A stretch of DNA of 64,000 nucleotides from the NCBI GenBank assembly GCA_041686855.1, contig JAWLDA010000003.1, forward strand, positions 1-64,000. Direction: 5' to 3'. This document shows, piece by piece, positions 42,999 to 51,814 of the stretch. The position numbers were made by a program, and so were the translations under genes. Numbering within the stretch: the stretch's first letter is position 1; each line of letters opens with the position of its first letter. The DNA comes from JAWLDA01 sp041686855. Lineage in GTDB: Bacteria; Bacillota; Limnochordia; DTU080; RSA5. The notes below the pieces were generated by a model that was not told the DNA's origin, made no database searches, and saw only the letters and a list, made by a program, of their open reading frames with translations.

Positions 42999-43724
42999 TC
43001 ATTCCATCCGCCGGATCTCTCGTTCCAATTTGCTCAAGATCCTCTTTTCCAGGCGTGAAATGTAAGACTGCGAAATGCCCATTACGTCGGCAACCTCTTT
43101 CTGTGTCTTCTCTTTCCCGTCCCGCAGCCCAAAGCGTAGCTCCATAATCTTCTTTTCACGAGCGCTCAACCGCTCCAACGCGCCGCGCAGGAGAGATCGA
43201 TCCACCTCTTCTTCGATGTACTTGATCACGTCGCTCTCCATCCCCAGCACGTCTGAGAGTAGGAGCTCGTTGCCGTCCCAATCGGTGTTGAGGGGTTCGT
43301 CGAACGAGACCTCGGAGCGCGTCTTGCTGTTGCGCCGCAGATACATGAGAATCTCGTTCTCGATGCATCGTGAGGCGTACGTGGCGAGCTTAATCTTTTT
43401 GGTCGGATCAAAGGTGTTGACGGCCTTGATAAGTCCGATCGTTCCAATGGAGACGAGGTCTTCAATGGAGATACCCGTGTTCTCAAATTTCCGAGCAATG
43501 TAGACGACGAGTCGCAGATTCCGCTCGATGAGGGCTCCCTTAACGCTACGGTCGCCCTTCTCCAACTTTTCGAGCAGGTTTGTCTCCTCATCTCGGGTGA
43601 GGGGAGGCGGCAACACCTCGCTGCTGCCGACGTACGCAATGGGATTGCGTGGCGCCAGGCGGCACAACAGCTTGATGAGGATGAGTCTCCAAGCGATTCT
43701 CGCACTAGCCAAGCGTGGAAACAT
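42999..43724 (-). CDS. sigE: Mother-cell sporulation sigma factor SigE precursor
   Basis: This 241-residue pro-SigE has an amphipathic basic pro-sequence (about residues 1-31: M-F-P-R-L-A-S-A-R-I, rich in R, K and L) before Y-V-G-S-S-E-V-L-P-P-P-L, matching the processing region of Bacillus subtilis SigE. Region 2 has I-E-R-N-L-R-L-V-V-Y-I-A-R-K-F-E-N-T-G, and region 4 has G-I-S-Q-S-Y-I-S-R-L-E-K-R. SpoIIGA removes the pro-sequence in the mother cell. ATG at 43724 has AAGGAG eight bases upstream; the start overlaps the end of spoIIGA by 20 bp. Confidence 0.95.
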   Translation of the reverse strand: MFPRLASARIAWRLILIKLLCRLAPRNPIAYVGSSEVLPPPLTRDEETNLLEKLEKGDRSVKGALIERNLRLVVYIARKFENTGISIEDLVSIGTIGLIKAVNTFDPTKKIKLATYASRCIENEILMYLRRNSKTRSEVSFDEPLNTDWDGNELLLSDVLGMESDVIKYIEEEVDRSLLRGALERLSAREKKIMELRFGLRDGKEKTQKEVADVMGISQSYISRLEKRILSKLEREIRRME

Positions 43725-44688
43725 GAACTGATTCTCCTTCTTTGCTCGAAGTTGCGCGTACCTGCGGTGGGCCGACTTCAAGCGAATGCTCAAGCAACTC
43801 CGGATGAATGAGCGCTCGGTACGAACCGTCCGGATCCAGGTCGTTCGGCGAGATTCCAATTACGACATTCTCCAGATTGATCCGCCTCCCCTCAAAGTCA
43901 ACCCACACACCATCGGCGCGGATTCCGATCAAAAGGCCGTTCTCATTACCTAACGATGCGAAGGGAATGACGCGAAACCGTGCCGATAAGCGGGCCGAGG
44001 TGAGGAGTCGGCTAATCTCGCTCAAGTCTCCTCGCTCCATGCGCTGCATCACGTCTTGAAGATGGCGAGGGAGTAAGTGTGCGATCGCGCTATGCTCGAC
44101 GACGACGACCTGGGAGCCTCGCAACGGCTCCCTAAGTCGGTTGCCGGTGTCGAGCAGCGCGAGTACCTGTACTCGCTCGCCGAAGAGTTCGATACCAAGA
44201 GGGATATGATACAAACGCTGCCACAGGCTCTTTTGGACGACGCCCCACCCTAGTTCTGCCGTGATCAGGATGGCGGCGATGGAGACGAGGAGTTGCCCGG
44301 TAACCCCCCAGCCAAGCGCGTACCCGGCCGCCACACCGGCCCCGCCCGAGCTGACGGCAATGAAGTAAAAGAATCCCGTCACGCGCAGTAGGGGGCGGAA
44401 CGCGATCGGATAAAACGCCACCACCACCATAAAGATCGATGTGGCCAGGATGACTGGCCAAAACCTGAGCCAGCCATAGTAAGGTAAGACGCCTTTCGCC
44501 GAAAGATAGTACAAGATGAAGTAACTCGTCCCTACCAACGCGCCCAAGGAGAGTCCCCATACGCCACGGTTGACCTTGGTCACTTTGGAAGTCGCCCACA
44601 ATAAGAGATAATCCATCGTAAAACTGAGCACGGCCAACGAGATCAACGTGTCAATGTAGATGACTTGAGGTATCGGGGTCACGAGCAA
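43705..44688 (-). CDS. spoIIGA: Sigma-E processing protease SpoIIGA
   Basis: This 327-residue membrane aspartic protease has five or so N-terminal helices (residues 8-150) and a cytoplasmic protease domain with the catalytic L-L-D-T-G-N at D180. It cleaves pro-SigE in the mother cell when triggered by SpoIIR from the forespore. It is cotranscribed with sigE. TTG at 44688 (after GGAGGG) or GTG at 44682 (after AGGTG) could be the start. A perfect Spo0A box lies 30 bp upstream. Confidence 0.92.
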   Translation of the reverse strand: MLVTPIPQVIYIDTLISLAVLSFTMDYLLLWATSKVTKVNRGVWGLSLGALVGTSYFILYYLSAKGVLPYYGWLRFWPVILATSIFMVVVAFYPIAFRPLLRVTGFFYFIAVSSGGAGVAAGYALGWGVTGQLLVSIAAILITAELGWGVVQKSLWQRLYHIPLGIELFGERVQVLALLDTGNRLREPLRGSQVVVVEHSAIAHLLPRHLQDVMQRMERGDLSEISRLLTSARLSARFRVIPFASLGNENGLLIGIRADGVWVDFEGRRINLENVVIGISPNDLDPDGSYRALIHPELLEHSLEVGPPQVRATSSKEGESVHVSTLG

Positions 44689-44717
44689 AACACCTGCCCT
44701 CCGCTTGCGAACGTCTC

Positions 44718-44724
44718 TTCGTCA
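44718..44724 (-). promoter_or_regulatory. Spo0A box upstream of spoIIGA
   Basis: TGACGAA on the minus strand matches the 0A box TGNCGAA at every position. Farther upstream, TTGCGA and TTAATA are separated by 22 bases, reminiscent of the long-spacer spoIIG promoter of Bacillus subtilis. The box lies downstream of that -10, where activation would be unusual. Pattern match only. Confidence 0.35.
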
Positions 44725-44804
44725 CACCGCTTAGAAAAGTGTATTAACACCGACAGTACTACAGTCGGATCGCAACGATTCCTCCCGTCTCGCGAGCGAA
44801 AGCG

Positions 44805-44834
44805 GAATAGCTCCCAAATCGAGCGGCAATAATG
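44805..44834 (+). promoter_or_regulatory. SigF-type promoter for sigG-spoIIR
   Basis: GAATA (44805-44809) is followed after exactly 15 bases by GGCAATAATG (44825-44834), which matches the SigF -10 consensus GGNNANAHTR at every position. sigG and spoIIR are both SigF-dependent in Bacillus subtilis, so both sequence and context agree. Confidence 0.7.
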
Positions 44835-44873
44835 GTGAATGGGTGTTAGGCCAAGATGAGGGAGCGATGGTGC

Positions 44874-45653
44874 TTGAACAAGGTAGAGATCTGTGGTGTC
44901 AACACGTCTCAACTGCCCGTACTCTCCAATGAGCGCATGAAGAAGTTGCTGCGCAACTTGCGCGATGGCGACGAAAGCGCCCGGGCAGAGCTCGTCCAAG
45001 GAAACCTTCGCTTAGTCCTCAGCGTGATTCAGCGGTTTAACAATCGCGGCGAACATGTGGACGACCTGTTTCAAGTGGGTTGTATCGGTCTGATGAAGGC
45101 GATCGACAACTTTGACCTCAGCCAAAACGTTCGCTTCTCTACATACGCCGTACCGATGATCATCGGTGAGATTCGGCGCTACTTAAGAGATAACAACCCG
45201 ATCCGGGTGAGTCGTTCTCTGAGAGACGTAGCGTACAAGGCGCTTCAAGTACGAGACGCGCTTGTGAATAAGCACTCCAAGGAGCCGAGTGTGGCTCAAA
45301 TTGCGGCTGAACTTGGTCTTCCGAGAGAAGAGGTTGTCTTTGCCCTCGACTCAATCCAAGATCCGATCTCATTGTTTGAGCCGATCTATCACGACGGCGG
45401 CGATCCCATCTTTGTGATGGACCAAATCAGCGACGAGGAGAGTGAGGACGGCGCTTGGATGGATGGGATCTCCATTCGCGAAGGCATGTCAAAACTGAAT
45501 GATCGGGAGAAACTAATCTTGACGATGAGGTTTTTTGACGGACGGACGCAGATGGAGGTCGCTGACGAAATCGGCATCTCTCAAGCGCAAGTATCGCGCC
45601 TCGAGAAGGCGGCGTTAAAGAATCTGCAGCGGAACATGGCACTACAGTCTTAA
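44874..45653 (+). CDS. sigG: Late forespore sigma factor SigG
   Basis: This 259-residue sigma factor drives late forespore genes, including germination receptors. The N-terminal N-K-V-E-I-C-G-V-N-T-S is the SigG hallmark. Region 2 has G-N-L-R-L-V-L-S-V-I-Q-R-F-N-N-R-G-E, then Y-A-V-P-M-I-I-G-E-I-R-R-Y-L-R-D, and region 4 has G-I-S-Q-A-Q-V-S-R-L-E-K. TTG at 44874 is supported by AGGGAG nine bases before it and by the conserved N-terminus; ATG at 44856 lacks a ribosome site. It is divergent from spoIIGA-sigE, whereas Bacillus has the three genes in one direction. Confidence 0.95.
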   Translation: MNKVEICGVNTSQLPVLSNERMKKLLRNLRDGDESARAELVQGNLRLVLSVIQRFNNRGEHVDDLFQVGCIGLMKAIDNFDLSQNVRFSTYAVPMIIGEIRRYLRDNNPIRVSRSLRDVAYKALQVRDALVNKHSKEPSVAQIAAELGLPREEVVFALDSIQDPISLFEPIYHDGGDPIFVMDQISDEESEDGAWMDGISIREGMSKLNDREKLILTMRFFDGRTQMEVADEIGISQAQVSRLEKAALKNLQRNMALQS

Positions 45654-45677
45654 GCGCAATCGGGAGGAGGGATGGAC

Positions 45678-46472
45678 ATGTTCCTAAACGTTACACCTCG
45701 TCGCAAACTCGCCGCGTACACGGTGGGTAGCTCACTCATCGCCATGCTCGTTCTCTTACTCGTCTTTACAGGTGGAGAAGGAGTCACAGGTCTGGCTCAC
45801 TCGCCGGAGAACTTGCTGAGGCTTCACGTTATCGCGCATTCCGACGCTCCAGATGAACAACAAGTGAAACTGGAAGTGCGCGATGCCATTCTTGAGGAGA
45901 TGGGCACATGGGGAACGCCGCATTCAGAGATGGCGTTAGAGAGCCTTTTGCGCGAGAATGCGCATCAACTCGAGGTGGTGGCACGCAGCGCTTTGGCCCA
46001 GTCCGGCTTCGAACACGGTGTCAAAGTAGAGGTTGGCGACTTCGTGTTTGACGAACGGCGAACTGGGGAGTTGCTATTGCCGGCCGGAACCTACCGAGCT
46101 GTGCGGGTGGTTATCGGCGACGGAGCGGGGCGGAACTGGTGGTGTGTCCTCTTTCCCCCGTTGTGTTTCGTCGATGAAGGCGGCACAGTTGACGTAGAAC
46201 GAGGCGGTGAGCGACGTGAGGTGGACGGACCTGCGCCGATGAACCGCCTGGTGTACGAGAGGCGCGGGGACGACGAATCCGGCCTCTCCGAGGAGCGCCT
46301 CACAGCAATGGCGCATAGTGATCCTTCACAACGAACCCAGGAGTCCAACCATCGTGCGGAGCGCACCCCCGAGGTACAGTGGCGCCTACGTCTTTGGGAG
46401 TCGATTAGCCGCAGTTCGTACACGGAAGCGCTGCGCGAGATACTCCTTGCTTCCTCAAACGAAGAGCGCTGA
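45678..46472 (+). CDS. spoIIR: Stage II sporulation protein R (SpoIIR)
   Basis: This 264-residue secreted signal protein is made in the forespore and activates SpoIIGA across the septum. It has an N-terminal signal/anchor (about 9-30), the conserved L-R-L-H-V-I-A-H-S-D-A-P-D-E-Q-Q-V-K-L, and W-C-V-L-F-P-P-L-C-F-V-D. It is 25 bp downstream of sigG and so under the same SigF-type promoter. ATG at 45678 is preferred to 45672 because GGAGGAGGG touches the latter. The C-terminal 60 residues are hydrophilic and variable. Confidence 0.93.
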   Translation: MFLNVTPRRKLAAYTVGSSLIAMLVLLLVFTGGEGVTGLAHSPENLLRLHVIAHSDAPDEQQVKLEVRDAILEEMGTWGTPHSEMALESLLRENAHQLEVVARSALAQSGFEHGVKVEVGDFVFDERRTGELLLPAGTYRAVRVVIGDGAGRNWWCVLFPPLCFVDEGGTVDVERGGERREVDGPAPMNRLVYERRGDDESGLSEERLTAMAHSDPSQRTQESNHRAERTPEVQWRLRLWESISRSSYTEALREILLASSNEER

Positions 46473-46510
46473 CCTTACAGCAGATCTTTTTGCATAGCAA
46501 CCGACCAGAC

Positions 46511-46549
46511 CAAAGCCTCGATCCGTGCGACGTGCGGTTCGAGGCTTTG
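46511..46549 (+). terminator. Stem-loop after spoIIR
   Basis: CAAAGCCTCGA pairs perfectly with TCGAGGCTTTG, 39 bp after the spoIIR stop. A U-tract is missing; a second GC-rich inverted repeat (GCGCGCC/GGCGCGC) follows. Confidence 0.55.
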
Positions 46550-46575
46550 CGCGCGCCAGCCTTTCGGGCGCGCCA

Positions 46576-46606
46576 TGGACATGGCACCCCTTAATGCAAG
46601 TATACT
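46576..46606 (+). promoter_or_regulatory. Possible SigA-type promoter for ylmC
   Basis: TGGACA (five of six) and TATACT (four of six) are separated by 19 bases, slightly longer than ideal, about 50 bp before the ylmC start. Confidence 0.35.
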
Positions 46607-46656
46607 ATGTAAGAGGGTCGCCCTGACACCCGCGCCCCGCATGGAGGTGAACGCCC

Positions 46657-46929
46657 GTGCTGGTTAAGACGTCCGATCTGCGCATGCTTGACGTCGTAAA
46701 CATCGGTGACGGCCGTCGCCTCGGAAGCGTATACGATCTCGACATTGACGTTGAGACCGGCGAGATTCTGGCGCTTGTAATCCCCGGTGAGGGCGGACTC
46801 TTTGGGTTTGGGCGCGGACCGGATTTAGAGATTCCTTGGAATCGGATCGTGCGCATTGGGGTCGATGTGATACTGGTCGATTTGCCGAGCGCTCGTCCGA
46901 CCAAAGATACAAGGGAGTCGAGAAGATGA
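46657..46929 (+). CDS. ylmC: YlmC/YmxH-family PRC-barrel protein
   Basis: This 90-residue PRC-barrel domain protein has the sequences K-T-S-D-L-R-M-L-D-V-V-N, G-R-R-L-G-S-V-Y-D-L-D-I-D and I-P-W-N-R-I-V-R-I-G. YlmC lies just after sigG in Bacillus subtilis and is annotated as sporulation-related there; here spoIIR intervenes. The molecular role is unknown. GTG start after GGAGGTG. The stop overlaps the pgeF start by four bases. Confidence 0.88.
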   Translation: MLVKTSDLRMLDVVNIGDGRRLGSVYDLDIDVETGEILALVIPGEGGLFGFGRGPDLEIPWNRIVRIGVDVILVDLPSARPTKDTRESRR

Positions 46930-47738
46930 CGTTTTTAAAGGAGGCAGGGACCGAGTGCTCATGGTGGCAATCACCGCTCATCTCAAACGCGTGCCCCGAC
47001 GTCGTCCACGGGGTGTCTCTGCGCGTCGGCGGTGTGAGTGACCATCCCTATGCATCACTCAACATGGGCCTGCACGTGGGTGATGATCCCGGGCGCGTGC
47101 GAGCCAATCGGGAGCGAGCACTCGGCTCACTGGGCCTTTTGCTCGATTCGAGTGTCTGTGCCGAGCAGGTGCACGGAGTGTGTGTTCAAGCCGTTGGCCG
47201 TCGTGAGTCTGGCCGTGGAGCGCATCACTATGCCGAGGCCCTAAAAGGGGTTGACGGCCTGATGACGGCTGAGCCGAACGTGCCGCTGCTCGGGTGCTTT
47301 GCCGACTGTGTCCCTCTACTCTTTGCCGAGCGGGAGGGCGCGTGGGTGGGTATGGCCCACGCGGGCTGGAAAGGGAGTTACGGCTGTATCGCTTTGAATG
47401 CGATTCAGACTTTGCAGACCCGCGGCGTCGATCCACGCAACCTCTACGTGGCCCTTGGTCCCAGTATTCAAGCGTGCTGTTACGAGGTGAGCGAAGCGTT
47501 GGCGGAGCAATTCCGGCAGCGCTTTGGTGAGACAGGCCAACATCTCAGTGACACGGGTCGTCCCCATCTCGACCTGACGGCGATCAACGTGCAGACACTG
47601 GTGGATGCGGGAGTGCCCCGAGAGCGAATTGACGTCAGCGCTGACTGCACCGCGTGTAACACCGATCGATACTTTAGCCATCGGATTGAGGGGCCAAAAA
47701 CGGGGAGAATGGCCGCAATTATCGCGCGCACTGCTTAG
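46926..47738 (+). CDS. pgeF: YlmD/PgeF-family laccase-domain protein
   Basis: This 270-residue protein of the YfiH/YlmD family was once called a polyphenol oxidase; the family is now linked to purine nucleoside phosphorylase activity and peptidoglycan editing. It has the metal-site residues in G-C-F-A-D-C-V-P-L-L (Cys), A-H-A-G-W-K-G (His) and G-P-S-I-Q-A-C-C-Y-E-V. It follows ylmC with a four-base overlap, as in the Bacillus ylmCD pair. Sequence before the ATG at 46926 lies in ylmC. Confidence 0.92.
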   Translation: MTFLKEAGTECSWWQSPLISNACPDVVHGVSLRVGGVSDHPYASLNMGLHVGDDPGRVRANRERALGSLGLLLDSSVCAEQVHGVCVQAVGRRESGRGAHHYAEALKGVDGLMTAEPNVPLLGCFADCVPLLFAEREGAWVGMAHAGWKGSYGCIALNAIQTLQTRGVDPRNLYVALGPSIQACCYEVSEALAEQFRQRFGETGQHLSDTGRPHLDLTAINVQTLVDAGVPRERIDVSADCTACNTDRYFSHRIEGPKTGRMAAIIARTA

Positions 47739-47824
47739 ATCAAGACGACGCTTGCAACGAATGGCTGAGACAGGTATTCTCAAAAGGGGGACCGAATGTA
47801 TGGCGTACGTAGAGGAGGTCCACC

Positions 47825-50434
47825 ATGTCTCAACCAGCACCGATCGAACCAAGGGGAAATGGACGGCCCCGAGAGATTCTTGCCATCGTTGTGATGGCCT
47901 TCGCTGTCCTCACGATCGTGAGTTTGCACAGCAGCGCGTCGGGTGTGGTTGGAGTCGTACTCTCGACTTGGTTACGTTCGATTTTTGGCCACGGAGCTGA
48001 TATCCCCGCTCTCTTCCTGTTCATTGGGGGCGTTTCGCTGTTGCGCAGGCGTGTCCCTGAGGGGCGCGGCCGGCGGGGGAGCGCCGTCCTGCTCTTTTTC
48101 CTAGTCTGTCTTAGTGCATATCACACCATCCTCACAGGGATGAAAGGGCCACTCAGCCCATACTGGGCTACCCAAGTCGGCTTTAATGGAGAAGCTGGCG
48201 GTTATGTCGGCGCGTTTTTGAGCGCTCGGCTCCTGTCGGCGTTTGGTCCGTGGGGTTCGGCAGTCGTCATGATCGCACTGGCCTTTGTTGCTGTGATTCT
48301 CTACTTGGAGACACCATTTAGTAGGATTCTTTCGTATATCGTCCGATCAGTGATCGGTCTGCTGCGCAGGATCGTTACGGCTATCACTGACTTCGTGACC
48401 GGCACGGGGCATGAGTTGCGCGACTTGGTCGGCTCGGTGCGCGACCGTCGTGAACAGGCGGCGGCCCGTCGCCAAATGCGCTCGGCACGTCGATCGGAGA
48501 GACAGGAGTCGAAGGAGAGACATCGAGATGTCGAACGCACTCCTAAGCCTTCTGAGGAGTCGCTGGTGAATAAGGCGAAGCGACTCTTTGCCGTCGGAAG
48601 CGACGAGGTGTCCGACGAACTCCCTGATCGGTCCTCAAAAACCGCCTCGACCCAAAGTCCGCCTCGTGGAGCGCGCGGTCTTGCAGCGGTCCTGGAGGAC
48701 GCCAAAACGGATGGGAAGTCTTTGCGTTCGGCGGCGCGCGCTGCCCGAAGGGAGCAAGTGGCGGACACCAAAAGCGAAAAGACTCCTGAGGATCCGGACG
48801 ATCATGAGGAGAGCGGAGTAGACGAGGCGTATCAGGAATACGAGGAGCGAGCGTTGGAATCCGCACCAGATGCCCCATCAGACCAGCAGCCGGTAGAGAG
48901 GGGGACTCAACGCTCCGTCAATGGCGCTTCGCAGCGTGGGGCCAGCGGTGCCGCGGCCGAATCGGAGGCGTCTTCTAACCAACCGCTCCCGCTTGCCTTG
49001 GAACCAGAGACCGAAGTGACCTATACGGTACCACCGACCGCGATCTTGCACCGGGCAAAAGAGAGCGGCCGTGTCAAGAAGGGCGCTGTCGCCGATCAAA
49101 GTCAGCTCCTCGAGGAGACCTTGGCCACGTTTGGTGTGCAGGCCAAGGTGGTCCGAGCCAGCCGGGGCCCAGTGGTGACGCGTTATGAGCTTCAGCCTGC
49201 TCCGGGAATTAAGGTGAGCAAGATCGTTAACCTGGCGGACGACGTGGCGCTCAATTTGGCTGCGGCGGATGTCCGCATCGAGGCGCCCGTCCCTGGCAAG
49301 TCCGTGGTCGGCATTGAGATCCCCAATAAGGAGACCACAACGGTCTACATACGCGAAGTGTTGGAGTCGCCTGAGTTTAAGGACTCAGCGTCTAAACTCG
49401 TCGTCGGTTTGGGCAAAGATATTGCGGGCAATGTCGTGGTTGCCGATCTGACCAAACTTCTACATGTGTTGATCGCCGGGGCCACCGGCAGCGGCAAGAG
49501 CGTCTGTATCAACTCCATCATCTGCAGCATCCTCTTTAAGGCCCGGCCGGATGAGGTAAAGCTCCTGATGATCGACCCCAAACGAGTGGAGTTGGCTGTT
49601 TACGACGGGGTGCCGCACCTGATTACACCGGTCGTCACAGATCCTAAAATGGCCGCCAATGCGTTGAGATGGGCGGTCAAGGAGATGGAGTCTCGATATA
49701 AAAAGTTCTCCGAGGCCGGTGTACGTAACATTACGGGATACAACCAACAGGTGGAGGACGGTGTTCTCGAGGACCAGCCGATGCCGTACCTCGTCGTGAT
49801 CATTGACGAGTTGGCCGACTTGATGCTGGTGGCTGCCAACGAAGTGGAAGATAGCATTTGTCGCTTGGCGCAGATGGCCCGAGCCGCGGGTATCCATTTG
49901 ATTATCGCCACCCAGAGGCCGTCGGTCGACGTAATCACTGGTCTTATTAAAGCGAACGTGCCGTCTCGCATAGCATTCGCCGTATCGTCGGGGGTCGATT
50001 CGCGCACGATCCTGGACACCATTGGCGCCGAGCGCCTGATCGGAAAGGGTGACATGCTGTATTATCCGATTGGAGCCAATAAGCCGTCACGTGCCCAAGG
50101 CGCCTGGATTTTTGACAAAGAGGTCCAGGCGACCGTGGATTTCTGGAAGAAGCAAGGAGAACCGGCGTACGCGTCCAGTGTGACAGAAGTCCCCAAGGCC
50201 CAAGGGAGTCTCGAAGAAGGCGATGACGAACTCTTCGACGACGCCGTCCAACTTGTCGTCGACACGGGAAACGCTTCGATCTCGATGTTGCAACGCCGAT
50301 TTCGGATTGGGTACGCCCGAGCCGCCAGACTGATCGACATGATGGAACTGCAAGGGATCGTCGGTCCCTACCAGGGGAGCAAGCCGCGAGAAGTGCTGCG
50401 CAGCGTCGAGGAGAGTCAGGAGATCGCCAACTGA
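47825..50434 (+). CDS. ftsK: DNA translocase FtsK/SpoIIIE
   Basis: This 869-residue septal DNA pump has an N-terminal membrane domain with about four helices (residues 20-185) and a long charged linker (190-400, rich in R, E, S and K). The RecA-like motor has Walker A G-A-T-G-S-G-K-S-V-C and Walker B I-I-D-E-L-A-D-L-M. The C-terminal gamma winged helix (about 805-860) reads orientation sequences. In a spore-former it likely moves the chromosome into the forespore. ATG behind GAGGAGG. Confidence 0.95.
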   Translation: MSQPAPIEPRGNGRPREILAIVVMAFAVLTIVSLHSSASGVVGVVLSTWLRSIFGHGADIPALFLFIGGVSLLRRRVPEGRGRRGSAVLLFFLVCLSAYHTILTGMKGPLSPYWATQVGFNGEAGGYVGAFLSARLLSAFGPWGSAVVMIALAFVAVILYLETPFSRILSYIVRSVIGLLRRIVTAITDFVTGTGHELRDLVGSVRDRREQAAARRQMRSARRSERQESKERHRDVERTPKPSEESLVNKAKRLFAVGSDEVSDELPDRSSKTASTQSPPRGARGLAAVLEDAKTDGKSLRSAARAARREQVADTKSEKTPEDPDDHEESGVDEAYQEYEERALESAPDAPSDQQPVERGTQRSVNGASQRGASGAAAESEASSNQPLPLALEPETEVTYTVPPTAILHRAKESGRVKKGAVADQSQLLEETLATFGVQAKVVRASRGPVVTRYELQPAPGIKVSKIVNLADDVALNLAAADVRIEAPVPGKSVVGIEIPNKETTTVYIREVLESPEFKDSASKLVVGLGKDIAGNVVVADLTKLLHVLIAGATGSGKSVCINSIICSILFKARPDEVKLLMIDPKRVELAVYDGVPHLITPVVTDPKMAANALRWAVKEMESRYKKFSEAGVRNITGYNQQVEDGVLEDQPMPYLVVIIDELADLMLVAANEVEDSICRLAQMARAAGIHLIIATQRPSVDVITGLIKANVPSRIAFAVSSGVDSRTILDTIGAERLIGKGDMLYYPIGANKPSRAQGAWIFDKEVQATVDFWKKQGEPAYASSVTEVPKAQGSLEEGDDELFDDAVQLVVDTGNASISMLQRRFRIGYARAARLIDMMELQGIVGPYQGSKPREVLRSVEESQEIAN

Positions 50435-50484
50435 CGCCGTGAGAGCATCCGGGAATACGCTGAAGTGAAAGGGTCGACGCCGAC

Positions 50485-50868
50485 GTGAGCCTTGAGGAGT
50501 TTGGAGCAGGACTAAGGGCGAAGAGAGAAGGCCAAGGGCTCTCGCTCTCAGAGGTGAGCGAACGCACACGGATACACATTCGGCACCTCCGAGCCATCGA
50601 GTCCGGTGAGATTGCGGCGCTCCCAGGGGACGTCTACGCCCGAGCGTTTATAAAGCATTATGCACGCATACTCAACTTAGACCCCGAGGAGACTGTTAAC
50701 GAGTTTGACGCGGTGAAAGTTCGTCTCGACCAAGAGCGAGAGGGGCGGAGTCACCGGTCGCGGCGCAAACGAAGGCGAGCGCGGCAAAAGACCAGGAGCG
50801 CCTGGCCTTGGATAAGCGTCATCATCGTGTTGGCGCTCCTGGGAATATTGTTGACACGATTCCTCTGA
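50485..50868 (+). CDS. RodZ-like helix-turn-helix membrane protein (short)
   Basis: This 127-residue protein has an N-terminal Xre-type helix-turn-helix of the RodZ/YmfM class (E-F-G-A-G-L-R-A-K-R-E, then R-H-L-R-A-I-E-S-G-E and Y-A-R-A-F-I-K-H-Y-A), a very basic linker (about 85-107), and one C-terminal membrane helix (108-126). The extracytoplasmic part of RodZ is absent. It follows ftsK by 50 bp, the usual context in Bacillota; it may link MreB to the membrane. GTG start. Confidence 0.8.
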   Translation: MSLEEFGAGLRAKREGQGLSLSEVSERTRIHIRHLRAIESGEIAALPGDVYARAFIKHYARILNLDPEETVNEFDAVKVRLDQEREGRSHRSRRKRRRARQKTRSAWPWISVIIVLALLGILLTRFL

Positions 50869-50920
50869 CCCGCGCGCCCCATTTGGGGGCCCGGTACCCG
50901 TGTTTAAGGACGGATGAGTG

Positions 50921-51814
50921 ATGCCGAGTAAGGATCAAGTGATACACGTAACAGCAGCAGATGGTCGTATCCGAGGTTTAGCCGCCCTGACGACCCAGGT
51001 GGTCGAAGAGGCTCGATCGCGTCACGGCACTTACCCGACGGCCTCGGCCGCCCTAGGCCGAACGATAACGGCGACGGTGATGCTGGGCGCGGATCTCAAA
51101 GAGGCGCAGAAAGTGATGACCGAGGTGATCGGTGACGGTCCCCTTGGCCGTGTTGTCGCCGAGATTGACTCGAGCGGCTCAGTTCGCGGTTATGTGCAAA
51201 ATCCCCACGTCCACCTGCCGCTGAATAAACAGCGTAAGCTTGACGTGGCGGGCGCTGTGGGCAGCGGTAGGTTCTACGTCACGCAGGATCTCGGTCTTCG
51301 GGAGCCTTACCGCGGGATGGTTCCGCTTGTCTCAGGGGAGATCGGCGAGGACTTCGCGTACTATCTGAAGCAGTCGCAGCAAACTCCCGCAGCGGTGGCT
51401 CTGGGAGTGCTGGTCGATCCCGACAACTCGATCCGGGCCTCCGGTGGGATCGTCGTACAACTCATGCCCGGAGCTGTCGAGGAGACAGAGTTGGTCGACG
51501 AGATCGAGCGTCGCACCCTGTCGATGCCAATGGTGAGTCGGGCGATCGACAACGGGATGCTGCCCATCGAGCTGCTAAACGGCATCTTGGAGGGGCTCAA
51601 TCCGCGCATGGTCGGTACCCGCCAACTCGATTTTCACTGCTCGTGTTCGAAGGAGCGGTTTGGACGAGGCCTTATCGCTTTGGGGCGCGCAGAGATTAAA
51701 GATATGATCAAAGAGGATGGCGGCGCTGAGTTGGTCTGTCACTTTTGCAGCGAGCGGTACGATTTCAGTGCCGAGGACTTGTTCTCGCTGATCACGGAGA
51801 TTGAGTCGCAATGA
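50921..51814 (+). CDS. hslO: Redox-regulated chaperone Hsp33
   Basis: This 297-residue holdase is activated by oxidation. The conserved C-terminal zinc switch is C-S-C ... C-H-F-C (about residues 238-272), and the N-terminal domain has A-L-G-R-T-I-T-A-T-V-M-L-G and G-Y-V-Q-N-P-H-V. It ends in an ATGA overlap with the next gene. ATG at 50921 or GTG at 50918 could be the start. Confidence 0.95.
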   Translation: MPSKDQVIHVTAADGRIRGLAALTTQVVEEARSRHGTYPTASAALGRTITATVMLGADLKEAQKVMTEVIGDGPLGRVVAEIDSSGSVRGYVQNPHVHLPLNKQRKLDVAGAVGSGRFYVTQDLGLREPYRGMVPLVSGEIGEDFAYYLKQSQQTPAAVALGVLVDPDNSIRASGGIVVQLMPGAVEETELVDEIERRTLSMPMVSRAIDNGMLPIELLNGILEGLNPRMVGTRQLDFHCSCSKERFGRGLIALGRAEIKDMIKEDGGAELVCHFCSERYDFSAEDLFSLITEIESQ

